DNA of 64,000 bases from Sedimentisphaerales bacterium (GCA_028281535.1 JANQJS010000022.1:150099-214098), one strand, 5' to 3'. Positions 47,262 to 57,150 are shown, counted from the first letter of the stretch. Program-made: numbers and translations. The notes: a model not told the origin generated them from the sequence alone.

Positions 47262-49598
47262 GTGAAAACTTATCGACTCATTTTTCCTATTCTAACCTTA
47301 TTACTCGCACTGAATCCTCTAAAGTTGGATGCAGGTGCCCCTCCTTCAATTATTCCTGATCCGGGTTTATACCAGGCAGTTTTTGATGAGCTTGGCGGAG
47401 TTGCCCCCGATGCAACCAACATGCAGACACTAACCAGCTTAACGGCTGACAGCAGCTCTTATACTATTTTTGATTTAACAGGCTTGGATTACGCGATCAA
47501 TTTAGAATATCTTGATCTTGGCGGGCAAGATATCATTGATTATACTCCTATTTCTTCTCTGACTCTATTGCAAACACTCTATTTGTATGACAATACGAGC
47601 CTCTTTGATCTCAGTTTTATTTCCGGACTTGATCTATTTGAACTAGATATCTCTTATTGTGGTGTTTCAGATTTGACACCTCTTCAATTTATGTTCAATT
47701 TATTTTATTTGTATGCAAGTGGAAATGGCATTACAGATATCACTCCATTAAGCGGGCTTTCCAGCTTAGAGTATGCAGGACTCGACGATAATAACATCCT
47801 TGACTTCTCACCGCTTAATAGTACAGGCTATAGTCTAACCGCAGATTTATATTTTAACGGCATCACAGATATTTCCCCGGCTACTACTTTTTCAAGCAAT
47901 GCCAGCCTTTATCTCGATGACAACTCCATTGAAGATTTCTCTTCACTTAAAAATGATACAGATCTACCCTATATCTCACTCTTTAACAACCCGATCAATG
48001 CAGCCTCATTTTGTAATATCCTACCCATTATCGAATCAAATAACTATCCAGGTGTGATTGATATGACACCAGGATTACATACTTGTACCGCTGCAGCGAA
48101 TATCCCTGACCCGGCATTAAAAAGTGCAGTTGAAACAGCATTAAGTATTGTCAATCCAACGATCACAGACATGACATCTTTACTGAATTTAACTGCCAGC
48201 GGATTAAGCATTGCTGATTTAACCGGCTTGGAACTTGCTGTCAACCTAATGAACTTGGATCTTAGCAATAACAGTATCACAGATATAAGTCCCATCCAAC
48301 ATCTTTGTCAACTTCAGACATTAGATCTATCAACCAACAGTCTGGATCAGAATTCATTCTGCACATCGCTACCACTGCTCGAAGCGAATAATCCAGCACT
48401 GATTGATGGCGTGACATTATTCACCGACCCAAATCCATTTACCTGTCCAACAGTGGGTCACTTTATTCCTGATGTCAACTTAAGAGCCTTGGTACAAGCA
48501 GAATTAGGTCTAGGTAGTGAACCGACCATTCCAGATATGGTCAACCTTATTACATTATTTGAAACCTTTCCATTTGGAGGTCCTCCATCTAACCAGGTAA
48601 CAGACCTGACAGGGTTAGAATACGCTACCAATCTTATTTATCTCGACCTAACAAATCACAATGTAAGCGACCTGTCACCACTTTCAGGTTTAACATCATT
48701 GCAGGGTCTCTACATGAGCGGCAATAACCTCAGTACAATTACACCACTGAGCGCTTTGATCAATCTAGAATTTCTATACATCCGATCTAATCCAGGCATC
48801 ACAAGTATTTCAACGGTATCATCATTTACATCATTGAGATATTTAGGCTGTGGCTTATGCAGTATTACAAGCATTGCACCTGTTACAGGATTAAGCCAAT
48901 TGATTGAAATACAAATTGATTATAACCCCGTTACCGATCTCACTCCCATCTATGGTTTAGCAAACCTAACACGCTTAGGTTTGTCTGGATTGAGCTTGAC
49001 AGATATTTCATTCTTAAGCACCTGGCCAAACTTGGAATACCTGGCACTTTCTTCTAATCCAGCTATATCAAATCTATCATTGCTTAGTCAATTTACATTA
49101 CTTGAATCACTTTATATGTATAGCATGAGCCTGAGCGATGTCTCATTTTTAAGCACGCTTATCAATCTTCAACGATTAGGCTTGGCAAATAATAACATTC
49201 AAGATATTTCATCGATGGCAAACTTAACTTCGATCAAATCGATATTCATTTATAACAACAATATCAATAGTATTGCACCTTTGACTGGATTGACAACAAT
49301 CGAGACCTGCTTAGCCTATGATAACCCATTGAATCCGCTGGCTTATTGCGTGCATGGGCCATTGATTCAATCGAATAATCCTGGCATGTTCTCTTTTAAC
49401 ATTGGCACCAATACCAACCCATTAACATCTGACTGTAATACCAACCCCGCTGACTTGAGCACTTTTGTATCACACTGGGGCCGAATAGATTGCAATGCAG
49501 GAAATAGTTGGTGTGGTGGAGCTGATTTTAATCAAGACGGAAACGTTAACTTGATTGACTTTGTGAGTCTTGCCAGTGTTTGGTTATTGAATCCATAA
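47262..49598 (+). CDS. Leucine-rich-repeat surface protein with dockerin-like tail
   Basis: 778 residues. Signal peptide (residues 1-25), then three blocks that each begin with an IPDP/FIPD-type segment (SIIPDPGLYQAVFDELG, IPDPALKSAVETALS, FIPDVNLRALVQAELG) followed by internalin-type LRRs of about 22 residues (DLSPLSGLTSLQGLYMSGNN). The tail has DFNQDGNVNLIDFVSLASVW, a dockerin-like calcium loop. A protein-binding surface molecule by family. GTG 47262 is chosen because AGGAG is 7 nt upstream and the signal peptide follows directly. Confidence 0.88.
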   Translation: MKTYRLIFPILTLLLALNPLKLDAGAPPSIIPDPGLYQAVFDELGGVAPDATNMQTLTSLTADSSSYTIFDLTGLDYAINLEYLDLGGQDIIDYTPISSLTLLQTLYLYDNTSLFDLSFISGLDLFELDISYCGVSDLTPLQFMFNLFYLYASGNGITDITPLSGLSSLEYAGLDDNNILDFSPLNSTGYSLTADLYFNGITDISPATTFSSNASLYLDDNSIEDFSSLKNDTDLPYISLFNNPINAASFCNILPIIESNNYPGVIDMTPGLHTCTAAANIPDPALKSAVETALSIVNPTITDMTSLLNLTASGLSIADLTGLELAVNLMNLDLSNNSITDISPIQHLCQLQTLDLSTNSLDQNSFCTSLPLLEANNPALIDGVTLFTDPNPFTCPTVGHFIPDVNLRALVQAELGLGSEPTIPDMVNLITLFETFPFGGPPSNQVTDLTGLEYATNLIYLDLTNHNVSDLSPLSGLTSLQGLYMSGNNLSTITPLSALINLEFLYIRSNPGITSISTVSSFTSLRYLGCGLCSITSIAPVTGLSQLIEIQIDYNPVTDLTPIYGLANLTRLGLSGLSLTDISFLSTWPNLEYLALSSNPAISNLSLLSQFTLLESLYMYSMSLSDVSFLSTLINLQRLGLANNNIQDISSMANLTSIKSIFIYNNNINSIAPLTGLTTIETCLAYDNPLNPLAYCVHGPLIQSNNPGMFSFNIGTNTNPLTSDCNTNPADLSTFVSHWGRIDCNAGNSWCGGADFNQDGNVNLIDFVSLASVWLLNP

Positions 49599-49637
49599 TT
49601 TTATTTATGACAACCAAACAAGATCTATTAAATAATC

Positions 49638-49673
49638 AAGGAGTGATAAGAACTCGAAATCTTATCACTCCTT
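49638..49673. terminator. Bidirectional terminator between LRR and CocE genes
   Basis: AAGGAGTGATAAGA-8 nt-TCTTATCACTCCTT: a 14-bp perfect stem between two convergent genes (stops at 49598 and 49706), with T-rich sequence after it on the plus strand. Confidence 0.8.
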
Positions 49674-49705
49674 TCTCAATGTAGAAAGAAACACATAGTT
49701 ATCAT

Positions 49706-51472
49706 TTAATTATCTATGACAGGTAAAGTAATATGTGATGGATATTCTTTGTTGTGATAAATGGTTTGGTTGGCCTTTTGCAATTTACTATCCATTCCAA
49801 ATTTGTTTCCAGTATTTGGATTTCGATCAAAACGAGGGAAATTAGAACTGGAAATTTCAACGCGAATTTTGTGCCCTTTTAGAAAGACATTACTGGTGGC
49901 CCATAGATCGATTTCATATTTGTAAACCTGGTTCGGCTTGAGCAATTCAGGATTTAAAGGGTCCTTGTGATAACGCGCTCGAATAATACCGTCACATAAA
50001 TTGAATGCTCTACCGTCAGGATAAACATCTATTAATTTTGCGGTCCAGTCTGTATCCTTGGCATCAGTGCTCGCATACAATACCACTTTGATGGGACCTG
50101 TCACATCAAGCTCTTTTGCGAGAGCATCACTGGTAAAAACAAGTACATCTTCTCTGGCCTGAATTTTTCGTTGATCGTGAGCACCTGGATCGCCAAACAG
50201 CAGTGGGCCGCCATGGGTCGGTACCGGATTTTCAGGATCGTAAACATAATGATTGGCTGGCTGATCTTGAGGCTTTTCGAGCGATAAGACACCATCGCCT
50301 TTAAGCGTATTGGCTTTGCCCTCACTATGGAAATAATAGTTCGCATATTTGGTATTTTTCAATGGCCACTGATCAACATCTCGCCACTGATTTTTACCCA
50401 TTGTATATAATTTAATGGGCGGTAAATCAACACCATCACCTTTACCCTTAAGCCAATATTCAAACCAATAGAGTTCCATTTCATCCAACGGCAATTCCTG
50501 GTTACGTCCCATTTTTCTTTCGCCGGGAACCTCATTGGCACCATGTGCCCAAGGACCGATGATCAAATGTTGATTTTTTTTGCCCTGATTGATCGCATCA
50601 GCTTGGTAACGCAGTGCTTGATCGACAAAGATATCATACCAACCGCTAATACTAATTAATGGGATTTGACATTTTTCTTTGAGAACCTTCATCGTATCGA
50701 CTTGTTTCCAATGATCATTAAAGGTGGGATTTTTAATCCATTCCTGCATCCAGGGCAAAGTTTTACCAACATTTTTTTTGTCAATATCAGTTAATGGCAA
50801 TACTCGAAAATCCCAACCACCCTCATCTTCACCTTCGTCTTCATCATATTCTTCATCGCTCTCTTCTTCCTCCTCATGGTCATCATCTTCTATTCCCTCA
50901 TCATCGACGCTAGGACTTGCCATCCCTAGCCCCCAACCGATGCTTGAGCCCAGACGCAATGCACCATTGATATATGCCCCACCTTCATAGACATCCATTA
51001 ATGCAACAGATGGAATCATGGCTTTGAGCCCTTCCGTCGATTCTACTGAACTGGCCATTTGGGTAAACCCACGATAAGACCCACCTGTTGTTCCAATATT
51101 GCCATCACACCAAGGTTGATCAAGAATCCACTTGCGTGTGGTAATCCCATCGGATTTTTCATAGACGCCTGGATTCCAATTTCCTTGTGATCGTCCAGTA
51201 CCTCGTACTTCCTGGATCACCAGCGCATAACCATAATTCGCATATTGTTCGCCCCATTCTTTTACTTCAGGCCCCTCAGAGTATGGCGTTCGGATTAGGA
51301 TGACAGGAAATTTTCCTTGTGCCTTGGGTAATAAAATATGCGTAGACAGCTTGATGCCATCATGCATAGAAACCATGACATCCTTCTGGACCTTGGCAGA
51401 AGCGCAAGACACTAACAAAGTTACAAGACAAAAAGCAAGACTTGAGTTGACTAAAAATCGCGGAACCTTCAT
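49706..51472 (-). CDS. CocE/NonD-family hydrolase, lipoprotein
   Basis: About 588 residues. Lipobox LLVSC (Cys23), then an alpha/beta hydrolase of the X-Pro dipeptidyl-peptidase/cocaine-esterase class: MVSMHDGIKLSTHILLPK, LIRTPYSEGP, VIQEVRGTGRSQGNW, nucleophile GGSYRG (Ser132), LISISGWYDIF, HLIIGPWAHG, and a C-terminal jelly-roll (KGHKIRVEISSSNFPRFDRN). An Asp/Glu-rich insertion (about 189-219) sits in the cap region and is unusual. Probable esterase or peptidase at the cell envelope. ATG 51472 has GGAG upstream; the frame is open further to 51631 without support. Confidence 0.9.
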   Translation of the reverse strand: MKVPRFLVNSSLAFCLVTLLVSCASAKVQKDVMVSMHDGIKLSTHILLPKAQGKFPVILIRTPYSEGPEVKEWGEQYANYGYALVIQEVRGTGRSQGNWNPGVYEKSDGITTRKWILDQPWCDGNIGTTGGSYRGFTQMASSVESTEGLKAMIPSVALMDVYEGGAYINGALRLGSSIGWGLGMASPSVDDEGIEDDDHEEEEESDEEYDEDEGEDEGGWDFRVLPLTDIDKKNVGKTLPWMQEWIKNPTFNDHWKQVDTMKVLKEKCQIPLISISGWYDIFVDQALRYQADAINQGKKNQHLIIGPWAHGANEVPGERKMGRNQELPLDEMELYWFEYWLKGKGDGVDLPPIKLYTMGKNQWRDVDQWPLKNTKYANYYFHSEGKANTLKGDGVLSLEKPQDQPANHYVYDPENPVPTHGGPLLFGDPGAHDQRKIQAREDVLVFTSDALAKELDVTGPIKVVLYASTDAKDTDWTAKLIDVYPDGRAFNLCDGIIRARYHKDPLNPELLKPNQVYKYEIDLWATSNVFLKGHKIRVEISSSNFPRFDRNPNTGNKFGMDSKLQKANQTIYHNKEYPSHITLPVIDN

Positions 51473-51922
51473 AAATATCTCCATTACAATAACATATAGT
51501 ATTAGGCTTTTGGGTAGTATAGTAAATAGCCTATGATCCCATTTTTTGACATTTTTTTCATCCATGCTCTTGTACGACGCCTGACATGTGAAAATAGATA
51601 GTGTCGTCATATTAATACCCAACTTAACCATAAACCATTTAACAGAACAACAGTTTACGGAGAATAATCAGGATCGTCCTTATAATCATCTAAGAAATTA
51701 CTATCTTTATTTTTGAACCCATACCCATTTTTTCTTTTACTGTTTTATGACATCTTGGATCAACTTTATATGTGAATATTATAAATATACAACCTCTACG
51801 AGGTAGCAATACAGTCACTTTTGATATTTTCGATAATGCTCAACATATTCATTATAATAAACACTATTTAAAGCCAGGCATTTTATTCAGCCTGGCAAGA
51901 TAATATTCAATGATAAATTTAT

Positions 51923-51951
51923 TTGTAAAATCGTACGATACTTTTTATAAT
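51923..51951 (+). promoter_or_regulatory. Promoter with central palindrome before the 52013 gene
   Basis: TTGTAA (51923-51928), 17-nt spacer, TATAAT (51946-51951). The spacer contains the perfect 10-bp palindrome ATCGTACGAT (51930-51939), a likely operator. The other 450 nt of the gap back to 51473 show nothing I can support. Confidence 0.6.
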
Positions 51952-52012
51952 TTTATCCTATAACGGTGTGGACGTATTTATTATTAACAGTGCTCTACAA
52001 AGGAGGCTATCC

Positions 52013-52633
52013 TTGAAAACACTTTCGATACTTATCATTTCCTTTAGCGCAATATTTGCCTCCGTAAAGATGATGGACAAACCTGAAAATTATAAACTTA
52101 CCATTAACGGAAAAGATTATAACCTTGCCTTAGATCACAAAAAAGAGATCACACTACCAGACGGTAATAAATATTCGGTAACATTAACATTGAAAGATAT
52201 GATAGAATATCAATCAAAATTCACTTCATTTAACCACCGTAATATTTATCAACCGAGTAAAACCAAACTCGATGAAGGCTTGGATCAGATCACATTATTC
52301 ACCGCAAAAGGAACATTGGTACTCATACAAGAATACTCTAATGTTGATCCTTCTTTTGTAATTGACCTTATGATCAAAGAAACAACAAAAGAAGAAATCC
52401 AGTATGGGTATAAATATAAAGAAAAGAATGTTACTAAAAAAATAGGTAAATATACTTTAAAAGGCAAACAGGCCATTACCTCTCTTGATCAAGATGCTTA
52501 TCAACGTGAATATTATGCATTAGGTTATAAAGGCGGTGGTTTGTTTATTATGACCCAAATCATAAAGGATTCAGATTATCATAAAGAAAAACATCTTATC
52601 GATGACTTCTGGAACACTTTAAAATTTAAATAA
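52013..52633 (+). CDS. Hypothetical exported protein
   Basis: About 206 residues, not recognised. N-terminal signal peptide (LKTLSILIISFSAIFASV), then a compact alpha/beta protein rich in Lys: NYKLTINGKDYNLAL, TLPDGNKYSVTLTLKDM, TLVLIQEYSNVDPSFVIDLMI, GYKGGGLFIMTQIIKD. TTG 52013 is a firm start: AAAGGAGG lies 6 nt upstream and the signal peptide follows. Own promoter at 51923. Probably periplasmic; no motif suggests an activity. Confidence 0.75.
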   Translation: MKTLSILIISFSAIFASVKMMDKPENYKLTINGKDYNLALDHKKEITLPDGNKYSVTLTLKDMIEYQSKFTSFNHRNIYQPSKTKLDEGLDQITLFTAKGTLVLIQEYSNVDPSFVIDLMIKETTKEEIQYGYKYKEKNVTKKIGKYTLKGKQAITSLDQDAYQREYYALGYKGGGLFIMTQIIKDSDYHKEKHLIDDFWNTLKFK

Positions 52634-52704
52634 CGTTTTCTTTCTACTACAGCCACCAAAAGAGAAAGATTTCCAGTAAGTTAACAAAACACTTAAAGCT
52701 CCAA

Positions 52705-52887
52705 ATGAGACAAATGAGCACCTTTGCAGGTCCAAACTGGGATTTTACCAACACGTGGGATATGAATAATGGAAACACCTACCCCTACTTCCGCACAACC
52801 CTAGACGCAGATCTAAATAACGACGGCACTGTCAACATGCTCGACTTGTCTATCCTAGCCAGTAGCTGGCTTGATGAATGGATATAA
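52705..52887 (+). pseudogene. Remnant C-terminus of a GLUG/dockerin protein
   Basis: 60 codons starting MRQMSTFAGPNWDFTNTWDM and ending with the dockerin-like DLNNDGTVNMLDLSILASSW. This matches the last 60 residues of the intact GLUG protein immediately downstream (KQMSTFTGPNWNFESIWDI, DLNKDGIVNMLDLAIMAGEW). No signal peptide, GLUG repeats or ribosome site precede it. It is best explained as the stub of a deleted tandem copy. Confidence 0.75.
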
Positions 52888-52967
52888 CCTGTAACAAACA
52901 CCCCTACCAACTGAGTTCGCAATCTTTTTAATGACAACATACGACACCCATGGAGTATCGAGACGAA

Positions 52968-54374
52968 ATGAAATTATTAAATATTAAACGTATGACCATT
53001 GTTTTAATTCTAATCATCACTGCTCTATATGCACAGACAGCGATGGCAAATTGCACTCCAACGCTTTACCCTGGAAACAGAGTCGTTGCAACCGTAGCGA
53101 ATCCTTCCTTCTCCACAGCACTTCCGCTTGGCACAGAAGGAACCGTTATTTGTATCAATGCGCTTAACCCTCCTATCCTGATCGAATGGGATGGCTGGAC
53201 CAATGGACACGATGGACATGCTCTATGCAGTCCGGCAGATCCAAATAATACGTCTCGCTGGTACGTCGAGTGCAATGAAATTGAGCTCGCCTACTTCGGC
53301 GGAGGTACAGGCACCGTTGCAGATCCCTATCTCATCACGGAACCCAATCACCTGGCACAGTTAAGCACCTATACAGACGATCTGGACAAACACTACAAAC
53401 TCGTCAACGACCTGGATTGCAGTAATGCAACCATCAATTCAATCGGAAGTTTTACCACACCTTTCACAGGGTCGCTTGATGGCAATCATAAAACGATCAG
53501 TAACTTAACTATTTCGGGCAACGGACTGTTTGATCGAGTTGAGGCTTATGATATGGTACCGATTTTCGACTTAGCTATTCTCAATTCTACGGTGAGTGGA
53601 TCAAGTAGAACGGGTGGTTTGGTTGGTTATCTGAGAGCAGGAACCATTCGAAATTGTTACTTTCAAGGATCCGTGAGTGGCAACCGAGATGTTGGTGGAT
53701 TGGTGGGTGAAAGCTTAGGGTTCATAGAAGATTGTTTTGCCATAGCCGAGGTTCAGGGAAATCGTGGTGTAGGCGGTCTGGTTGGTACAAATTTTAGCAT
53801 GATTCAAAAATGCTATGCCAGTGGAAAGGTCACTGGAGGGGATCGATGCGGTGGTCTCGTTGGAGATACGGAACCCTATTCTTTTTATCAGACGCCTAGC
53901 GGGCAATTCATTGAAATTGGCCCTCCCACCATTTTGAATTGTTACGCCACTGGATGCGTGACAGGAAATGGTAGCATAGGCGGATTGATTGGAATAAATA
54001 ATTACTGGGAAAATGAGCACGAACATATCTCAATCGTCATCGGTTCATATTCAACCGGTCCCGTTAGTGGCAATACGGATGTCGGTGGTCTGGTTGGCAA
54101 TGGCGACGGTTCTGTTGTAGATAGTTTTTGGGATACTTGTACGTCAGGCATATCCACCAGTGTCGGCGGCGTAGGCAAAACGACCGCAGAGCTCAAGCAA
54201 ATGAGCACCTTCACCGGCCCAAACTGGAATTTTGAATCGATATGGGATATCGATGAATTGATGCACTATCCTTACTTTCAAAAACCGCTGATAAGCGACT
54301 TAAATAAAGATGGCATCGTCAACATGCTCGACTTGGCCATCATGGCAGGCGAATGGCTCGAAGCATGGAATTAA
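52968..54374 (+). CDS. GLUG-motif surface protein with dockerin-like tail
   Basis: About 468 residues. Signal peptide (MTIVLILIITALYAQTAMA), a first domain with YPGNRVVATV and ILIEWDGWTNGHDGHALC (resembling a small SH3-like module), then a beta-helix entry HYKLVNDLDCSNATINSIG and GLUG repeats: TGGLVGYLRAG, VGGLVGESLG, VGGLVGTNF, CGGLVGDT, IGGLIGINN, VGGLVGNGDG. The tail is DLNKDGIVNMLDLAIMAGEW. Extracellular adhesin-like protein by family. GGAG precedes ATG 52968; another in-frame ATG at 52950 has no ribosome site. Confidence 0.85.
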   Translation: MKLLNIKRMTIVLILIITALYAQTAMANCTPTLYPGNRVVATVANPSFSTALPLGTEGTVICINALNPPILIEWDGWTNGHDGHALCSPADPNNTSRWYVECNEIELAYFGGGTGTVADPYLITEPNHLAQLSTYTDDLDKHYKLVNDLDCSNATINSIGSFTTPFTGSLDGNHKTISNLTISGNGLFDRVEAYDMVPIFDLAILNSTVSGSSRTGGLVGYLRAGTIRNCYFQGSVSGNRDVGGLVGESLGFIEDCFAIAEVQGNRGVGGLVGTNFSMIQKCYASGKVTGGDRCGGLVGDTEPYSFYQTPSGQFIEIGPPTILNCYATGCVTGNGSIGGLIGINNYWENEHEHISIVIGSYSTGPVSGNTDVGGLVGNGDGSVVDSFWDTCTSGISTSVGGVGKTTAELKQMSTFTGPNWNFESIWDIDELMHYPYFQKPLISDLNKDGIVNMLDLAIMAGEWLEAWN

Positions 54375-54596
54375 CAACAAGGATACCCGCCCTCAATTAT
54401 AGGATCAGTCGCGATTGGAGAGGACCAAAAATGTCATTTACATGTATTGCATAATAAAGACTATCTTGCAATAATAGCACTGCTTCTCAATGAGAATGAC
54501 GAGCTTTTTTACTATATATTAAAACATCTGTAGGAGTGTTTTGAATAGAGCGTTCCAATTGTTTTTAACATAAAAAAATAATCGAAGGATCAACAA

Positions 54597-54977
54597 ATGG
54601 TTACAGACGAACAAAATAAATTAATGCAAGATGCGGTTACAAAAGCCAGCGAGCAGTGGAAAGCTGCGTTCAATTCGGGTGACGCCGCGGGCTGTGCCGC
54701 GCAATATGAGCCCACCGCAGTGATGCACGCCAGGCCATTTGGCACATTTACCGGCACTGAAGCGATTCAAGCGTTCTGGCAACAATTGATCGACGATGGC
54801 TTTAGTGACGTAGACTATATCGACCCACAACTCAAAGTGATTGATGCCACGAGCGCCATATTAACCTCCGGCTGGAAAATGAACAAAGCGGGCGGCACCA
54901 TCCATAAAGAACTTTGGGTCCTGCAAGATGACGGCACCGCAAAATTACGTGAAGACGATTTTGAAGCTGAAGATTGA
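54597..54977 (+). CDS. SnoaL-like/DUF4440 protein (NTF2 fold), cytosolic
   Basis: 126 residues, no signal peptide. NTF2-like cone fold: SEQWKAAFNSGDAAGCAAQYEP, AVMHARPFGTFTGTEAIQAFWQQL, ILTSGWKMNKAGGTIHKELWVL. Members include ketosteroid isomerases and many small binding proteins of unknown role, so no reaction is assigned. GAAGGA lies before the ATG. The gene ends 24 nt before an AATTAAAGG inverted repeat that may act as its terminator. Confidence 0.82.
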   Translation: MVTDEQNKLMQDAVTKASEQWKAAFNSGDAAGCAAQYEPTAVMHARPFGTFTGTEAIQAFWQQLIDDGFSDVDYIDPQLKVIDATSAILTSGWKMNKAGGTIHKELWVLQDDGTAKLREDDFEAED

Positions 54978-55000
54978 AAAAGACTTTTATAAATTAGTAT

Positions 55001-55026
55001 AATTAAAGGATTAGGTGCCTTTAATT
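55001..55026. repeat. AATTAAAGG-family inverted repeat
   Basis: AATTAAAGG-8 nt-CCTTTAATT between two convergent genes. It is the first of at least six related hairpins in 55-62.2 kb. Confidence 0.8.
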
Positions 55027-55032
55027 AATTCA

Positions 55033-55890
55033 CTACTTTGTCTTTGCAGCTTCCCATCCAATCAAAGCTTTCTTTCGTGCTGCCCCCCAGCGGTACTGAT
55101 GAATTTTACCTGACTTGGCAATCACTCGATGGCAAGGGATCAAATACGCAATGGGATTCATCGCAATCGCGCTCGCAACCGCTCGAAAAGCTTTCGGCTG
55201 GCCCAGGTAAGACGCAACATCCTTATAGCTCACCAGGTTCCCCTCCGGAATGCGTAACAGAGCTTTCCAAACATTCACTTGAAAATTCGTCCCTTTAAGA
55301 TGCAAATGAAATGGCTGCGATTGCTTGCGATCTTCCATCTGAAATAGACGCTCAGTGATCGAACGAACGGCCTTGGCATCTTCAGTAAATGTTGCATCAG
55401 GCCACAACTGAAAAAGTTCTTCAGCGGCTTCGGCTTGATGGTTCCCACTGACAAACCCAAGATGACAAATACCACGCTGCGTCATGGCAACCAAACAACC
55501 CCCAAATGGAGAGTGACTAAAACCATAAGTAACATCCACACCACTTGCTTGTTTTTTAAACTCGCCTGGCGTCATCGCCTCGAACGTAACAAATAAATCA
55601 TGAAGACGACTGGGCCCCGAAAGCCCCGCTTCGAGAGCTGTGTCCAACACACTTTGAGATTCCAGCAGTCTCTGCTTCGTATAATCGAGCGTCATAAATT
55701 GCAAAAACTGGATGGGACTAATGCCTGCCCACTGTTTAAATAAACGGTCAAAATGATATTTACTTAAAGAAACACTTTTCGCTATCTGCTCGAGCGACAG
55801 CTGAGACTTGAAATTAGCTTCAATAAAACCAATGGCCTGCTCAACCCTTTGATAGTCAACTAATTGTGGTAAATCAGACTCTAATCGCAT
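55033..55890 (-). CDS. ada: Ada-type AraC regulator / methylated-DNA-cysteine methyltransferase
   Basis: 285 residues. AraC helix-turn-helix pair (about 12-110: LSLEQIAKSVSLSKYHFDRLFKQW, GLSGPSRLHDLFVTFEAMTPGEFKK), a linker domain, and a C-terminal O6-alkylguanine transferase domain with FQVNVWKALLRIPEGNLVSYKDVA and the active site IPCHRVI (Cys253). It lacks the N-terminal phosphotriester-accepting Cys domain of E. coli Ada, so it cannot sense damage in that way; this shorter form is common. Repairs alkylated guanine and may control its own gene. Confidence 0.93.
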   Translation of the reverse strand: MRLESDLPQLVDYQRVEQAIGFIEANFKSQLSLEQIAKSVSLSKYHFDRLFKQWAGISPIQFLQFMTLDYTKQRLLESQSVLDTALEAGLSGPSRLHDLFVTFEAMTPGEFKKQASGVDVTYGFSHSPFGGCLVAMTQRGICHLGFVSGNHQAEAAEELFQLWPDATFTEDAKAVRSITERLFQMEDRKQSQPFHLHLKGTNFQVNVWKALLRIPEGNLVSYKDVASYLGQPKAFRAVASAIAMNPIAYLIPCHRVIAKSGKIHQYRWGAARKKALIGWEAAKTK

Positions 55891-55970
55891 TCTAACATCT
55901 CCATAGCTTCATCATTTCAGCCTATTGTAGAGAGATTTTAGAATAACAACCACCCGAATCTTGCTCATTT

Positions 55971-56130
55971 GCAGGCGTTCGCCTGCCTTAAGTACGCCGC
56001 GACCATTGAGTCAGTAACCCAGCTCCGTTGTCGCTTACATAGAATGCGAGACTTCAGAGTTTAAACAGGCGAACGTCTGGGTGGCAGCCTCCGTTCATCG
56101 AAGATGAAATGAAGATGGTGAATTTAAAAC
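55971..56130 (+). repeat. Dispersed structured repeat, full copy A
   Basis: Order: hairpin 1 CAGGCGTTCGCCTG (55972-55985), conserved core TAAGTACGCCGCGACCATTG, hairpin 2 TCGC/GCGA (56031-56034, 56046-56049) then GAGAC, a near-palindrome CAGGCGAACGTCTG (56066-56079), GTGGCAGCCTC, hairpin 3 TTCATC-gaa-GATGAA (56094-56108), and the end block GATGGTGAATTTAAAAC. It fills most of the 424-nt gap between ada and the next gene. Confidence 0.85.
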
Positions 56131-56314
56131 TTTTGGGTAAGTAAAGAATTCCTCTAGTTACCTTCTAAACATTTTTTACATAATAATTGTCAAAATACTG
56201 TTTATTTTGCTATCTACCATGTAAGGATCCATATTCTTGCTCTAAACACGACCTAAATTCGCTACCCAATAGACACAATACCCCACAACCAACAAACACC
56301 AGAAAGGACTGTTT

Positions 56315-57133
56315 ATGACTAGAACGCCCCACTTAATTTCAAAAATGATCATCATGTTATGTTTTACAGTATCGCTATTTGCCTCCGAACTTTCGGCAAA
56401 AAATAAGGACTTAGGAAATGTCTGGGTCATCGGCGATTCCTGGTCGGCCTGCCATGGCGACCATACCTGGCGAAGATCGTTATATCAAACACTCAAAAAG
56501 CATAAATATACGATGGATTTTATTGGCACATCAAGCGATGATGATCCTGCCTGTGAAAAAGGCCAAACCTTTGATCGCGATCATAACGCCTATGGCGGTA
56601 TCACTGCCGTTGGCCTGTTAGACCAATTACCCGAATGGTACGAACAACTCCCACAGGCAGACAACGTCCTACTCATGGCAGGTGGCAATGATTTGGCAAG
56701 CCATGATATGGAGCAGGTCCTGGTAACCCTCTCCAAAATGATCGAGTCACTACGCTCAGATAACTCAAAAGTCACGATATACCTGGGTGGCTATTCATAT
56801 ACACTCGGAGCTGAAAAAAGCTTTGTCGACGAAATGCATCAACTCATGTTTGATTTTGCAACCGACATCAGCACCAAAAAGTCGCCTGTTTATTTTGCCG
56901 ATCTTCGAGAAAATTTTAATCCAAACATCCACGAACTAGAAGATGAACATCCAAACGCTGCAGGCACCGTCGTCCTTGCCCAAAACTGGTTTAAAACAAT
57001 CCAAAGCATCACCAACGGCCAAGGCCAACCCCCATTAAAAAATATGGAAAATGAAGGGCACTACGAAACAAAAAATGAAGATAGCGAAGAAGAATACGGT
57101 GGTAACGAGGAAGACAAAGATGATGAGAATTAA
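56315..57133 (+). CDS. Exported SGNH/GDSL hydrolase with acidic tail
   Basis: 272 residues. Signal peptide (MIIMLCFTVSLFASELSA), block I VWVIGDSWS (Ser42 nucleophile), block III-type VLLMAGGNDL with the catalytic-site Asn, and block V DEHPNAAGTVVLAQNW with the Asp/His pair. The last 30 residues are Asp/Glu/Asn-rich (NEDSEEEYGGNEEDKDDEN) with no fold of their own. Unlike the SGNH protein at 20440, its catalytic residues are intact. Likely an exported esterase or deacetylase acting on polysaccharide. AAAGGA precedes the ATG. Confidence 0.87.
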   Translation: MTRTPHLISKMIIMLCFTVSLFASELSAKNKDLGNVWVIGDSWSACHGDHTWRRSLYQTLKKHKYTMDFIGTSSDDDPACEKGQTFDRDHNAYGGITAVGLLDQLPEWYEQLPQADNVLLMAGGNDLASHDMEQVLVTLSKMIESLRSDNSKVTIYLGGYSYTLGAEKSFVDEMHQLMFDFATDISTKKSPVYFADLRENFNPNIHELEDEHPNAAGTVVLAQNWFKTIQSITNGQGQPPLKNMENEGHYETKNEDSEEEYGGNEEDKDDEN

Positions 57134-57150
57134 TGGTATCTGAACTTGTC

